In this document: positions 7,271 to 16,881 of the stretch, piece after piece
How the letters are laid out: each line of letters starts with the position of its first letter
How positions within the stretch are numbered: the stretch's first letter is position 1
Assembly: GCA_024638765.1 (NCBI GenBank)
Contig: JAHEJT010000008.1
Span: 1-64,000 of the forward strand
Length of the DNA stretch: 64,000 nucleotides
Direction: 5' to 3'
DNA from: Verrucomicrobiales bacterium
Lineage (GTDB): Bacteria; Verrucomicrobiota; Verrucomicrobiia; Verrucomicrobiales; DEV007
Position numbers and translations under genes: made by a program
The notes under the pieces: generated by a model
Seen by the model: the letters and a program-made list of their open reading frames with translations, nothing else
Database searches by the model: none
Told to the model about the DNA's origin: nothing

Positions 7271-9838
7271 ATGGCAGCCAAACGTCAAACCCGCCGTCGC
7301 AAAGCGTCTTCCGCGTCCTCCTCCGCGTCTTCCCGGGCCCGCCGCACCGCATCGTCCAGGGCCAAGAAAGCAGCGCCTTCCAACTCCAGCCACACTTGGG
7401 ACGAAGTCCTCGCAATCCTTCTCCTCGGCTCCGGGCTCCTCTACTTTCTCGCCCTCGTCTCCTACAACCCCGTAGACCTGCCCGAATGGGTCCCCTTCAG
7501 CCGTGCCGCACGTCAGCCGGGCGATGTCAGCAATTTCATCGGTCCGCTCGGTGCCGTCATCGCCGGCTACTCCTATTTCTTCCTGGGCGCCGCCTGTTTC
7601 CTCGGACCCGCGGCCCTCGCCTGGTTCGGGATCAGCATCCTTCTCAAACACCGCGTCTTCACCCTGCCAACCCTCGCAGGCTTCGTAGGATTCCTGGTCT
7701 CGGGCGCCTGTCTCGCCGAATTGCAGGACGCCTTTTTCCAGGATTGGCCGGACCGCTACAACATCGCCGGCGCCGGTGGCGTCATCGGATACGGCCTCGG
7801 AAATTTCGTCCTCCTGAACACTGTCGGAAAAATCGGCTCTCTCATCGTGATGAGCGTCGTCTACCTGGTCTCGCTCATCCTTGTCACCGGACTACATCCT
7901 TTCCAATTTCTTCGAATGACCCGACGCGGCATTCACCAATACTTTGTGGAGCGCAAAGTCAAACGCGCTGCAGAAGCGGCCGCCGCGGAAAAAATTCGCG
8001 AACGCGAAAGCGCCGCGGGGCCCCGCACGCACCGCCCATCACAAGATAAAGAAGTCGAAGCGCCGGCGGCTCAGCCCACGCTTTTCCGGGACGAAGAAAT
8101 TCCTTCGAACCCCGTGCCCCCACCGAAAATTATCGATGCCTCCGTCCGCCAGGCACCCGATAAGAACACGGCCAAACCCAGTCTTGCCGATCTCCTTGAA
8201 GATCGGCGCAAGGGCCAGGCGTCCCACGAATCGCCCGACTGCTCCCGCTTCCCGGATTACAAGTTACCGGAACTCGAGCTGCTCCATTTTGATGACCCCG
8301 GCGCAGCCGCGCCCGTCGACAAGGATGAGCTTCTTGCCACCCAGAACATCATAGTGGAAACCCTCGCCACCTTCGGCATCCAGGTTACTCCCGGTGATAT
8401 CACGCGGGGTCCGACCATTACCCGCTACGAAATCTATCCCGGCACCGGCTTGCGCGTGAATCGTATCACTGCGCTGGAAGCCGATATTGCGCGCGCCACC
8501 AAGGCGGAACGCATTAACATCATCGCGCCGATCCCAGGCAAGGATACGGTCGGCATCGAGATCGCCAATTCAAACAAGGTTCTCGTTCCGCTCCGCGAGT
8601 TACTGGAGGACTCGCACTTCTGCAGTGAGGAAGCAAAAATACCTCTGGCCCTGGGTAAAGATGTCTATGGAAAAACCATCGTCGGCGATCTCGCTCAAAT
8701 GCCGCACCTCCTCGTCGCCGGCGCCACCGGCAGTGGAAAGTCGGTCTGCATCAATTCCATCATCGCCAGCATTCTCTACCGGTTCTCCCCAGACGAACTG
8801 CGCTTCATCCTTATCGACCCCAAGGTCGTGGAAATGCAGAATTACAATTCCCTGCCGCATCTCGTGGTTCCCGTCGTTACCGATCCCAAGAAAGTGCTCC
8901 TCGCGCTGCGCTGGGTGGTCAACGAAATGGACCGCAGATACAGGATTTTCGCTGAAGTCGATGTCCGGGATTTCGACAGCTTCAACGGCCGCGCCGACAG
9001 GAAACGAAGCCCCGCGAAATCCCGAAGCGCCGCCGAAAAATCATCCGAAACGCCAGTCGAAGAGGCGCCAGTCGAAGAGGAAGTCGCATCTGCGGCCGGA
9101 GCCGAACTGGTAGCGCACCCTGTCAGCGTCGAGAATGCCGACAAGGAAGCCGCATCCGAAACGGAGGAGATCCCAGAGCGCGTTCCCTACATCGTGGTCA
9201 TCATCGACGAACTCGCAGATCTCATGCAAACCGCCCCCGTCGAGGTGGAAGGCGCCATTCAACGCCTCGCGCAAAAGGCACGCGCCGCGGGAATCCATCT
9301 CATCCTCGCCACCCAGACTCCGCGAAAGGAAGTCATTACCGGCAACATCAAAACCAACGTCCCCACTCGAATCGCTTTCCAAGTCCCGTCCAAAATCGAC
9401 AGCCGCGTCATCCTCGATACGTCCGGCGCCGAAAAACTTGTCGGTAAAGGAGACATGCTTTACGTGCCGCCAGGAAGCTCCTCGTTGATCCGCGCCCAGG
9501 GGGCCTTCATTACCGACGAGGAAATTCAGGAAGTGGTGGAGTTCTGTGCGTCACAGGGAGAGCCCTCCTTCGAAAGTTCCATCCAGCAAACCCTCGAATC
9601 CGGAGAGCAGGAAGAAAGCGAAGTCTCCCCCGAGGACGAGGAAATCGTCGAGAAATGCATCGAAGTCATTCAGCAGGAGAAACGGGCCTCCACCTCCCTC
9701 CTGCAAAGACGCCTCCGGCTGGGTTATACCCGGGCTGCAAGAATGATCGATATTCTCGAGGAACGGGGCATTATAGGGCCCGGAGACGGGGCCAAGCCCC
9801 GTGAAATTCTTGTCGATTTGGACGGGACCATGGATTAG
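7271..9838 (+). CDS. ftsK: DNA translocase FtsK
   Basis: An 855-residue FtsK/SpoIIIE translocase that pumps chromosomal DNA through the division septum. A basic Ala/Arg/Ser-rich leader (1-35) precedes four or five membrane segments (about 40-215), a charged linker, the FtsK alpha domain (about 350-450) and the beta RecA-like motor with Walker A GATGSGKS (near 487) and Walker B VVIIDELADLM (near 642). A C-terminal gamma winged-helix domain (about 790-850; RRLRLGYTRAARMI) would read KOPS sites. The linker is much shorter than in E. coli FtsK. A roughly 70-residue Ala/Glu-rich insert lies between the RYRIFAEVDVRDF segment and Walker B. The rodZ-like gene follows 30 bp later. Confidence 0.97.
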   Translation: MAAKRQTRRRKASSASSSASSRARRTASSRAKKAAPSNSSHTWDEVLAILLLGSGLLYFLALVSYNPVDLPEWVPFSRAARQPGDVSNFIGPLGAVIAGYSYFFLGAACFLGPAALAWFGISILLKHRVFTLPTLAGFVGFLVSGACLAELQDAFFQDWPDRYNIAGAGGVIGYGLGNFVLLNTVGKIGSLIVMSVVYLVSLILVTGLHPFQFLRMTRRGIHQYFVERKVKRAAEAAAAEKIRERESAAGPRTHRPSQDKEVEAPAAQPTLFRDEEIPSNPVPPPKIIDASVRQAPDKNTAKPSLADLLEDRRKGQASHESPDCSRFPDYKLPELELLHFDDPGAAAPVDKDELLATQNIIVETLATFGIQVTPGDITRGPTITRYEIYPGTGLRVNRITALEADIARATKAERINIIAPIPGKDTVGIEIANSNKVLVPLRELLEDSHFCSEEAKIPLALGKDVYGKTIVGDLAQMPHLLVAGATGSGKSVCINSIIASILYRFSPDELRFILIDPKVVEMQNYNSLPHLVVPVVTDPKKVLLALRWVVNEMDRRYRIFAEVDVRDFDSFNGRADRKRSPAKSRSAAEKSSETPVEEAPVEEEVASAAGAELVAHPVSVENADKEAASETEEIPERVPYIVVIIDELADLMQTAPVEVEGAIQRLAQKARAAGIHLILATQTPRKEVITGNIKTNVPTRIAFQVPSKIDSRVILDTSGAEKLVGKGDMLYVPPGSSSLIRAQGAFITDEEIQEVVEFCASQGEPSFESSIQQTLESGEQEESEVSPEDEEIVEKCIEVIQQEKRASTSLLQRRLRLGYTRAARMIDILEERGIIGPGDGAKPREILVDLDGTMD

Positions 9839-9868
9839 AGTACTGCCCGCGCCTCGCGCCCACCCAGT

Positions 9869-10972
9869 ATGTCGCAATCCATCGGCCAGAAACTTGCCTC
9901 CGCGCGAGACAAGCGCGGATTATCGATCGATGATGTCGCGCATGAGACGCGCATCCCCGCGGATATCTTGCGCCATCTTGAGGGCGACGATTACTCCGAA
10001 TTCGCCAACCTTACCTACGCCAAGAGTTTCCTCTCCATGTACAGTCGGCACTTGAGTGTCGACGTCTCCACTTTTCTCAAGGAATTCGGTCCTGTCTCCG
10101 GGAACGGTGTCGAGGGCCACGCCTATCTCGAACCCTCCTCGGACGCGGACCACGGCGGAGCCGAGTCCTTCGCACCGTTTGCACCGCCTCCACGCCGGTT
10201 CCCCGTCCTCTTGACACTTCTCCTCGCCGGAATGCTGCTGGCTTACCCGGGGTTATACATGCTCGGAAAACGCTCCGGTCTCAAGAGCGCCGTGCAGCCG
10301 GGCAGTCAATCCAACTTCGCTACGGTGACAAAACCCACCGCCCCTGAAAAACCCGCGCCCGAAAAACCCGCGCCCCAGGAGCCCCCAGCCACGAAGCCCG
10401 CCGCGACCCCCACCTCGCCCGCCCCCCAAAGACCGGCGCCACCACGACCCGAGCGCACCCCCCCGATCATCGCCAAACCTTCTCTCCTCCTCGAAGAGGA
10501 ACCGCCGACCGTCGCCGTCGCCGCCACCCCATTCCCTCCGGACGAGCGCGTGGTCCGCCCCGCTGCCCTTCTCACGGACCCAAACCGCGATCCCGCCCCC
10601 CCCTCCCCGCTCGCGCCGACTCGTGACCCTGCTCCCCCCACGAATACTCCCCCAGCACCCGAGGCCCCGGCGCCGCCCGCCGAAATCCCCGCGGACAGCG
10701 ACCCGCCTCCCACAGACACTCCCGTGGATGCCCCGGAACCCCCCGCTCCGGCTCCCGATACGACCCAACTCGAGCCCCCGGAACCCGAGCCGGCGGAAGC
10801 TCCCGCCGCCAAGCCCTCTCCAAGTCCGAAGCCGGCCACCCCTTCCCCGGCCCGTTCCAAACCCCTGGAAGATCCGCCGAAGCTCGCCGAGGAAGAAGAG
10901 GAGCAGCCCAAGGAAAAGGAGCGCTTTCTGCCACGGCTCAATCCCTTCCGCAAGCGCGGCACCGGTAATTAA
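9869..10972 (+). CDS. RodZ-like HTH membrane protein with proline-rich tail
   Basis: A 367-residue protein with the RodZ layout. The N-terminal HTH_25 helix-turn-helix domain (about 5-72; IGQKLASARDKRGLSIDDVA, then a YAKSFLSMYSRHL helix) is followed by a single membrane segment (about 111-130, VLLTLLLAGMLLAY). The rest (about 135-350) is low-complexity Pro/Ala/Glu sequence, presumably periplasmic, ending in a basic RLNPFRKRG. Known RodZ proteins tether MreB to the membrane and shape the rod; this one could serve the mreBCD products encoded 50 kb away. The C-terminal beta domain of E. coli RodZ is not recognisable. It follows ftsK closely, so co-transcription is likely. Confidence 0.75.
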   Translation: MSQSIGQKLASARDKRGLSIDDVAHETRIPADILRHLEGDDYSEFANLTYAKSFLSMYSRHLSVDVSTFLKEFGPVSGNGVEGHAYLEPSSDADHGGAESFAPFAPPPRRFPVLLTLLLAGMLLAYPGLYMLGKRSGLKSAVQPGSQSNFATVTKPTAPEKPAPEKPAPQEPPATKPAATPTSPAPQRPAPPRPERTPPIIAKPSLLLEEEPPTVAVAATPFPPDERVVRPAALLTDPNRDPAPPSPLAPTRDPAPPTNTPPAPEAPAPPAEIPADSDPPPTDTPVDAPEPPAPAPDTTQLEPPEPEPAEAPAAKPSPSPKPATPSPARSKPLEDPPKLAEEEEEQPKEKERFLPRLNPFRKRGTGN

Positions 10973-11218
10973 GCCGCGCGTCCAGCCTCAGGCCCCCGGC
11001 AAATTGTAGAAAAAGCCGTTGCAGGGGCCGGGCTCCACGCCTAGAGTTTCGCTCCGCGCGGATTGAGGCGGTTCGAATTCGCCCGCCCGCGCGCACATCT
11101 CTCCGAAATCCCTCAGTGTGCGCCCCTGTCCTCACCGGCCCCCCGCAAATCTCCTCACCGCTCTCCATCCCGTTGCAGTGCAGGTGAATATCTGGTCCGC
11201 TCAACACACCATTAATCC

Positions 11219-11707
11219 ATGATCTCTACCTGCACCCGCTACCGCACTCCCCGCATTCTTCTTCAAGCACTGGCAACCTCTTTCGCCCTTGGATTCGCGG
11301 CCGGCATCGCGCAAGCCTCGGATGAAAAAACGCAGGAGGTCGTTATCAAAACGGACAAGATCCAGTTTATTTACGACGTCACAGCCTTTACCGTCAAAGC
11401 GGGCAAACCCGTCGTCGTCAAGTTCATGAACATCAGTCCCATCCCCCACAATTTTATTCTGTTGAAGCAGGGGAAAAAAGAAGTCGTCGGCGCCCTTGCC
11501 GACGCAATGATGACCGATCCCCTGGGAATGCAGAAAGGGTACCTGCCCGAATCCGATGATATCATCGTCCATTCCAAACTTCTTCAAGGCATGCAGAACG
11601 AAGACATCAAGTTTACCGCGCCCAGCGAACCCGGCGACTATCCGTACATCTGCACGTTCCCCGGCCATTGGCGTCTCATGAACGGCGTCATGACGGTCGA
11701 AAAATAA
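11219..11707 (+). CDS. Exported azurin/auracyanin-like blue-copper protein
   Basis: A 162-residue cupredoxin. The first 33 residues form a signal peptide (LATSFALGFAAGIAQAS). The type 1 copper ligands are visible as H77 (PHNF) and the C-terminal loop C145-x4-H150-x3-M154 (YICTFPGHWRLM). The long mid-region and HSKLLQ segment resemble azurin and auracyanin. The expected role is periplasmic single-electron transfer; partner unknown. A strong stem-loop follows the stop codon and no other gene is close upstream, so it appears monocistronic. It is also annotatable simply as plastocyanin/azurin family protein. Confidence 0.9.
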   Translation: MISTCTRYRTPRILLQALATSFALGFAAGIAQASDEKTQEVVIKTDKIQFIYDVTAFTVKAGKPVVVKFMNISPIPHNFILLKQGKKEVVGALADAMMTDPLGMQKGYLPESDDIIVHSKLLQGMQNEDIKFTAPSEPGDYPYICTFPGHWRLMNGVMTVEK

Positions 11708-11742
11708 CTCCCTCCGACACTTCGACATCGTCTTCTTACACC

Positions 11743-11790
11743 GCGAGGCCGCGGCCGCCCACCACCGGCAGCCGCGGCCTCGCTGTTTCC
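11743..11790 (+). terminator. Terminator-like hairpin after the cupredoxin gene
   Basis: A perfect 13-bp inverted repeat, GCGAGGCCGCGGC (11743-11755) and GCCGCGGCCTCGC (11771-11783), encloses a 15-nt loop and is followed by TGTTTCC. The stem is very stable and lies 36 bp past the stop codon. The short, interrupted T tract makes it a weaker match to a classical intrinsic terminator. Confidence 0.7.
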
Positions 11791-11861
11791 AAGTCCGCGC
11801 CCTTCCAATTTCCATTTCGGATTCCTCCCTTCCAATGCTAGCCTGTTAACGAGGAGATCCG

Positions 11862-12338
11862 ATGGCAGCAAAACAGACATCCTCTGAACGCAAGGGCCTC
11901 TACTATCTCGGGATGCTGGTCTCCCTCATCGGGGTCCTCCTCTTCGCGTCGGTTTTCCTCGCCGGGATCCTGCACACGGGAGATTCACCCGATCTCAAGC
12001 CCCATGGCCGTTCCGAGGGGCTCCGCGCGTTTTTCGGAATCGCCCTCGCGGTCGCCGGGGGAGTCCTTGCCCGCGTCGGGACGCGGGGCTTCGCCGGATC
12101 CGGCATCATCATTGATCCGGAAAAAGCCCGCGAAGATATCCAGCCTCGGCCCGGTGCAGCGGGCGGCGCGCCCAAGCGCGGGCTCGATGAGACAAGCATC
12201 GACCCGGACCGCCTCACACTCGACGCGGAAATGCCCTTGGACGAAAAACTGCGCCGGCTTGATCAAATGCGCGAAAACGGATTTCTCACCGAAGAAGATT
12301 ACAGCCGCAAAAAAGCCGGGCTGCCGGATAAATCCTGA
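11862..12338 (+). CDS. Membrane protein with C-terminal SHOCT domain
   Basis: A 158-residue protein with two predicted membrane segments (about 14-37 and 54-72) and a C-terminal short helical SHOCT motif (about 122-155: LDEKLRRLDQMRENGFLTEEDYSRKKAGL). SHOCT motifs occur at the ends of many unrelated bacterial proteins and are thought to aid oligomerisation or interaction; no activity is implied. A clear GAGGAG ribosome binding site sits 6 nt before the ATG. It lies 40 bp upstream of the CoA-binding protein gene, so the two may be co-transcribed. Function is otherwise unknown. Confidence 0.8.
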   Translation: MAAKQTSSERKGLYYLGMLVSLIGVLLFASVFLAGILHTGDSPDLKPHGRSEGLRAFFGIALAVAGGVLARVGTRGFAGSGIIIDPEKAREDIQPRPGAAGGAPKRGLDETSIDPDRLTLDAEMPLDEKLRRLDQMRENGFLTEEDYSRKKAGLPDKS

Positions 12339-12378
12339 TCCCATTCGAATTTCGCCGCACTGACGAACCGTCAAAGAA

Positions 12379-12771
12379 ATGCCTGAGCCTTCTCAACGCG
12401 TGATCGTCCTCGGGGCCAGCGACAAACCGGAGCGCTATTCGCACCAGGCGGTGCAACTCCTCCGGGAACACGGCCACGACGTTATTCCCGTCCATCCCTC
12501 CCTTAAGGAAATAGACGGCCTCGCGGTGGTGACTTCCCTGGACCGCATCGGGGGCGCCGTGGACACCCTCTCGGTTTATGTCAATCGCTCCATCTCCGAA
12601 CCATTGGCGCCTGAAATTATCCGCCTTCAACCCAAGCGCGTGCTCTTTAACCCGGGATCGGAATCGCCGGCACTCGAAACGCAGCTCCGGGAAAGCGGGA
12701 TCGCGGTGGAGGAAGCTTGCACCCTGGTCCTGCTGCGGTCCGGCAGCTTCGCCCTCGACAGTGGTTCCTGA
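12379..12771 (+). CDS. YccU-type CoA-binding domain protein
   Basis: A 130-residue single-domain Rossmann-like protein of the CoA_binding_2 (YccU) family. It shows IVLGASDKPERYSHQA near the start, the VIPVHPSLKEIDG segment and VLFNPGSESPALE in the C-terminal half, which align with the nucleotide-binding loops of succinyl-CoA synthetase alpha. The family binds CoA but has no established reaction. The cysteine-containing EEACTLVLL end is typical. Its stop codon is only 26 bp from the end of the convergent DUF4340 gene, with no obvious terminator between them. Confidence 0.88.
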   Translation: MPEPSQRVIVLGASDKPERYSHQAVQLLREHGHDVIPVHPSLKEIDGLAVVTSLDRIGGAVDTLSVYVNRSISEPLAPEIIRLQPKRVLFNPGSESPALETQLRESGIAVEEACTLVLLRSGSFALDSGS

Positions 12772-12797
12772 ACGGACCGCCGGGGGACGAAGAACGG

Positions 12798-14096
12798 TTA
12801 CTCTGGTTTAGGCGCCGGCTTGGATTTCTCCGGAGGCATAATCTTCGGTTTATCCCCGCTCAGATCAATGCCCACCGGCTCCGTAACCGCCGTGGCTTTG
12901 GCGGCAGGGGCGCCGCTCTGCCCGGTCTTGGTTGCTCCCGCTTCCCCCGCAGCACTCCCGGGCTGCTGGACGATCTCGGAACGCTTGGTGAGAAGCGGAC
13001 TCACGGTCCAGTTGGGAACCACATAGACCCTTCCCGCGAGCGCCTTTTCCTTCTTCAGTTTTTCCACCAGCCGTTTCCGCTCGGTTTCGAATTCTTCGTC
13101 CTTCTTTTTCTTGTCCTCTTCGGACTCACCCTCTTCGGCCTTGCGTTTCTTGGGAAATTTGCCGTCAACCGAAACTGTGAGGTGATACTTACGCTCCTCC
13201 AATTCTTCGCTCACAGCGACGTCGTAACGAAACCCTTCGAACGTTTCGATGATAAATCTGGCCGCCTCTCCTTCCAGTTTCTTAGACCCCGCCACCACGT
13301 CGTCGAAACGCGGACTGGAAAGAGCGTTCTTATGACTGCTGATCTTGGCCGGATCGAGGCGCTCGTCGGGCCGCAGCAGCAAGAGGGTCCACTCGTCTAC
13401 ATCCTCTTTCTTTTTCTCCAGCTTCCAGTCCTCGGACTTGTCGGCGGAGATTCTCTCAATGGTCTTAATATTGCTAACCGCAAAGAACTCCGTATTCAAC
13501 CAGTCCGGCGGCTTCACGCTCAGCGATTCAAGGGTCTCCGAGACCAACACCACCTTGTCGTTGGCTGAGGATTTCACCCATCTTCCGGCGGGGATCCCTC
13601 CATCGCCACCAAAGGGACTCGGCGTATCCGACTTCTGGATATATTCTTTCCCCAGAATCAGTGACGCCACTTCAGTGCCTTCGGCGTTCTTGAATCTCAC
13701 TGCGGTGCCAACCTTCTCCGGGTCCTGCTCCTCACCGCCGGGCGCCAGCAACTGGAGCCTGCCGTATTGCGAAGGACCCACTTCCTGGACCTGGACAATC
13801 TTTAATTCCCAGATCTCCCGGAGCACGTCGCGCAACTTTGCAAAATTCGCAGGATATTGGTCGCGCTCGGCAACCACCCAGACATCGCCCTCCTCGCGCG
13901 CGAGTCGGAGACTTTCTTCCCCGCCCATGATGCTGACTTCCGCAACGCTGTTGATCGGAAAATCCGGAAGCAGCTTCTCGCCGATGCCCTCTGTGGATGC
14001 CCGCAGATCCTTGTTGCGGGAAGCCTTGATCGCGTAAGCGGCTAACGCCACCACGGCCAGGACGATGATCAGGGTCGTAAGTTGTTTCTTACCCAT
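12798..14096 (-). CDS. DUF4340 protein of the Gld-type transporter operon
   Basis: A 432-residue protein with one N-terminal membrane anchor (about 7-23, TLIIVLAVVALAAYA) and a large periplasmic beta-rich region showing the paired DUF4340 domains. A Lys/Glu-rich stretch (about 300-345) and a low-complexity Pro/Lys C-terminus follow. It is the last gene of a four-gene minus-strand unit with gldA-, gldF- and gldG-like genes, 53 bp after the gldG-like stop. Conserved linkage of DUF4340 proteins with Gld-type ABC transporters is known in several phyla, but the substrate and function are not. Confidence 0.85.
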   Translation of the reverse strand: MGKKQLTTLIIVLAVVALAAYAIKASRNKDLRASTEGIGEKLLPDFPINSVAEVSIMGGEESLRLAREEGDVWVVAERDQYPANFAKLRDVLREIWELKIVQVQEVGPSQYGRLQLLAPGGEEQDPEKVGTAVRFKNAEGTEVASLILGKEYIQKSDTPSPFGGDGGIPAGRWVKSSANDKVVLVSETLESLSVKPPDWLNTEFFAVSNIKTIERISADKSEDWKLEKKKEDVDEWTLLLLRPDERLDPAKISSHKNALSSPRFDDVVAGSKKLEGEAARFIIETFEGFRYDVAVSEELEERKYHLTVSVDGKFPKKRKAEEGESEEDKKKKDEEFETERKRLVEKLKKEKALAGRVYVVPNWTVSPLLTKRSEIVQQPGSAAGEAGATKTGQSGAPAAKATAVTEPVGIDLSGDKPKIMPPEKSKPAPKPE

Positions 14097-14149
14097 GGTT
14101 CAGCTGTCTGTTCGTCAGAGTCGTTCCCGGTCTTCCACACGGACACCCC

Positions 14150-16096
14150 TCACCGGGCGGCTCGCTGGGTCCGCCGCGCAATCGCGAGAATTACGCCGAT
14201 GGCGATCACGATCACCGGCATTCCCAGAATATTGGAAAACTTCAAACGCGATTCCAGTGTATCGATGTCGCGGCGAAGATCTTTGCGCACCTGGCGAAGC
14301 TCGTTGTTCACTTCCTTGCGTTTCGCGAAGAAGTTCTCCAGCTCCGCCTGCTGCTCGGGACTCAAAATAAAGGCCTGGTTCGCATCCTTGCTCGCTTGAA
14401 TCTGGTTGAGCTTCTCTTCCGTCTCGCGAAGACTGGCTTCCAGCCCCTGGATCTTCGAGCTGAATCTCTGTTCCGCGTTCGCCTCAATCTCGTTGATCTT
14501 GGTGAAAGGACGCCGCGTCGTAGAGCGGCTCCGCACCGTGATAAGGTCCGAATCTCCCGCCAGCTGTTCCACCGCGTTCTGCAACAGCGTCAGGTTATGG
14601 TTGCGGGGAATAATAAACGCGCCCATCCGCTGCACCGTAAAGCTGTCATAAAGAAAATCGGCGTCACTGAAGAGGACCACCGCCCCGTCCTGGGAGGACT
14701 TCTTGAGAAAACCGCCGGCGGCGTCCTCTTCTTCATCTTCTCCCGCCTTTTCCTCGCCGGATGATTCCTGTGCTTCGCTTTCCTCCGCGGAAGCGGGGTT
14801 GCCGCCAGGAAACGCCGTCGTAAACTTGCCCGAGAGGCGCAATGCCAGGGGCCGCACCGTCCCGGACGGGGCGAACTCTTCGATCATTTTCCGCATTCCC
14901 GGACCCGGCTCCGCCTCCGCGGCACTCCACATTTCGTTCTCGGCGGAAGTCTGCAGAAGGATCTCCGGACTCAATTCCTCCTTGCCCCCCATTAACGCGC
15001 CCGGAAATAGAAACGAAATATCCTGGAGCTGCGCGGTGATCACATCGTCACGATTAATGGCGTCCTCGGAGAGGGAAAGCACCGTCGGCGTAACCGCCCG
15101 CTGACCGTTCTGCAGGGACAACGGCGTCCGGAAGCGCATGTCCGCAACCACTTTGGTGGCATCAAACTCCACTCCCCACGCGGTCAGCAGATTCTCGAGC
15201 GTGGAACTGTCGCCCACACCCGGCGGCGGGGGCGCCATCGGATTAGGCGCGCGCGGGTTGAGAAATTGCGCAGTAAAAAACTTCGGATCCAGGAGCGCGA
15301 TCACATTGCCGCCGGAGAGCAGATACTGATCGATCGCGAACTCGGCCCCCGGTGTAAGGTCATGCGGATGCATCACAATAAGAACGCCGATGTCTCCCGG
15401 GATCTCCGCCGTGTCCGGGGCCAGCACCATCGTTTCGTAATCGCGCCGCAACTCGTTGTAAAATACCCACGGTTGGGCGGGCCCCTGCTGCATATTCATG
15501 TTCCCAGGACTGAATCCGCCCTGCACCTGGATACTCGTCATCACCGCGACCTTGGCCTTCTCCGGACTTACCACCTGGGAAATGGCGCGTGAAACATCAT
15601 ATTCCAGCAATGTCTCGGGACGGGCCGGGATAAAGGGGATCGCCACCTTCTCATCGAGACAGCTCACGGATAATCCAAAATAAATGGGATCCTGACCCAG
15701 CGCACCCTGGGAACGTACCCCGTCGAGGTTCGCGGAATCTTCGGCGTCGGTATCCGGCCGCACCACGAATTTCTCCACACGCACCTTCCCCTTGGAGGCC
15801 TTCTTGTACTCCAGGAGAAAGTCTTCCACCCGGCGCGCGAGATTCTTGAACTCCTGCGGAATGGTCCGCGCATCTTCAGTCACGTAAAAACGCATCGTGA
15901 CCGGGGTATCCAATCGCGACAGGATCCGCTTGGTGCCGTCGGACAGGGTGTAAAGTCCGTCCTCCGTCAGATCCAGCCGCACGTTGACCATCCCTGCGAT
16001 CACGTTGACCGCCACCAGGATCCCCAGGACCAGAAGCCCTCCAATCACACCGGATATCGCGCGTCCGCCCGCCGTTTTCCTTTTGGTATCGCTCAT
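14150..16096 (-). CDS. GldG-like ABC-associated membrane protein
   Basis: A 648-residue protein with an N-terminal membrane segment (about 15-37), a large periplasmic region of the ABC_transp_aux / GldG type (LTEDGLYTLSDGTKRIL near the start, MRFYVTEDAR, and PEKAKVAVMTSI), a coiled coil (about 545-620) and a C-terminal membrane segment (about 623-640). In Flavobacterium GldA, GldF and GldG form an ABC transporter needed for gliding. Here no other gliding genes are visible, so a different transport or envelope role is likely. It sits between the permease and DUF4340 genes, 18 bp after the permease stop. Confidence 0.88.
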   Translation of the reverse strand: MSDTKRKTAGGRAISGVIGGLLVLGILVAVNVIAGMVNVRLDLTEDGLYTLSDGTKRILSRLDTPVTMRFYVTEDARTIPQEFKNLARRVEDFLLEYKKASKGKVRVEKFVVRPDTDAEDSANLDGVRSQGALGQDPIYFGLSVSCLDEKVAIPFIPARPETLLEYDVSRAISQVVSPEKAKVAVMTSIQVQGGFSPGNMNMQQGPAQPWVFYNELRRDYETMVLAPDTAEIPGDIGVLIVMHPHDLTPGAEFAIDQYLLSGGNVIALLDPKFFTAQFLNPRAPNPMAPPPPGVGDSSTLENLLTAWGVEFDATKVVADMRFRTPLSLQNGQRAVTPTVLSLSEDAINRDDVITAQLQDISFLFPGALMGGKEELSPEILLQTSAENEMWSAAEAEPGPGMRKMIEEFAPSGTVRPLALRLSGKFTTAFPGGNPASAEESEAQESSGEEKAGEDEEEDAAGGFLKKSSQDGAVVLFSDADFLYDSFTVQRMGAFIIPRNHNLTLLQNAVEQLAGDSDLITVRSRSTTRRPFTKINEIEANAEQRFSSKIQGLEASLRETEEKLNQIQASKDANQAFILSPEQQAELENFFAKRKEVNNELRQVRKDLRRDIDTLESRLKFSNILGMPVIVIAIGVILAIARRTQRAAR

Positions 16097-16114
16097 GTCT
16101 GGAAGTCGTCTCTC

Positions 16115-16864
16115 TTAAGCCCTCTTGGCCCGCAACACGATGGAGGTAACGAAGAGGCAAAAACCGATGAAGGTGGCGAAAAATACAAGGTCACGCGATA
16201 CCACCACCCCCTTGATAAAGCCCTGGAAATGGGTCATCACGCTGAACGAAGCCACCATGTCCGACAGCGCCGGACCGCCCAGGTTCAGGAGAAAACTCGT
16301 TACCGGCTGGTATCCCGCCAGCACAATGAAAAGGCAGATGGAGATACTCACCAGCAGGCAGACCACCTGGTTGCGCGTGAAAGCCGAAACCGCGGAGGTG
16401 ACCGCCAGGCAACTGAGCGACAGCAGGAAACTGCCGATGTATCCGCAGAGGATGGCGCCGTTGTCCGGGCTCCCCAGGTAATTGATGGTAATGACGACCG
16501 GGAAGGTCAGGACCAGCGCCAGCAGCAACACCAAGCTCGCCGCCAGGAACTTGCCCACGATCGCCTGCCAGGGCGCGATCGGCATCGTTAAGAGCAACTC
16601 CATGGTCCCCTGGCGCTGCTCTTCCGACCACAATCGCATCCCCACCGCGGGCGCCACCACCATGAGAATCCATGGGTGAAAGGTGAAAAAGGAATCCGTC
16701 AGCGTGGCCTCGCCACGCTCGATCAATCCCCCAAACAAAAACGTGAGAGCCTGCGATATCAGCAGAAAAATAACGATGCAGACATAAGCGATCGGCGACT
16801 GAAAGAAACTCTTCAGCTCCCTCTTGAAGACTGTCTTGATGTTCTGTCCTGCGCTGTTGCTCAT
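16115..16864 (-). CDS. GldF-like ABC transporter permease
   Basis: A 249-residue integral membrane protein with six predicted helices. The N-terminal FKRELKSFFQSPIAYVCI segment and the SEEQRQGTMELLLTMPI loop are typical of ABC-2 permeases of the GldF group. It partners the ATPase encoded 17 bp upstream and the GldG-like subunit downstream. ABC-2 exporters usually move lipids, glycans or peptides outward; nothing in the sequence identifies the cargo. Co-translation with its neighbours is suggested by the very short spacers. Confidence 0.92.
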   Translation of the reverse strand: MSNSAGQNIKTVFKRELKSFFQSPIAYVCIVIFLLISQALTFLFGGLIERGEATLTDSFFTFHPWILMVVAPAVGMRLWSEEQRQGTMELLLTMPIAPWQAIVGKFLAASLVLLLALVLTFPVVITINYLGSPDNGAILCGYIGSFLLSLSCLAVTSAVSAFTRNQVVCLLVSISICLFIVLAGYQPVTSFLLNLGGPALSDMVASFSVMTHFQGFIKGVVVSRDLVFFATFIGFCLFVTSIVLRAKRA

Positions 16865-16881
16865 TTCTCCGTTCGCAATTC

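Noticed and set aside
11060-11105. A GGCGG-TTCGAAT-TCGCC segment resembling a tRNA T-arm
   Set aside because: No matching acceptor stem, D-arm, anticodon arm or CCA end could be folded around it; chance or relic.
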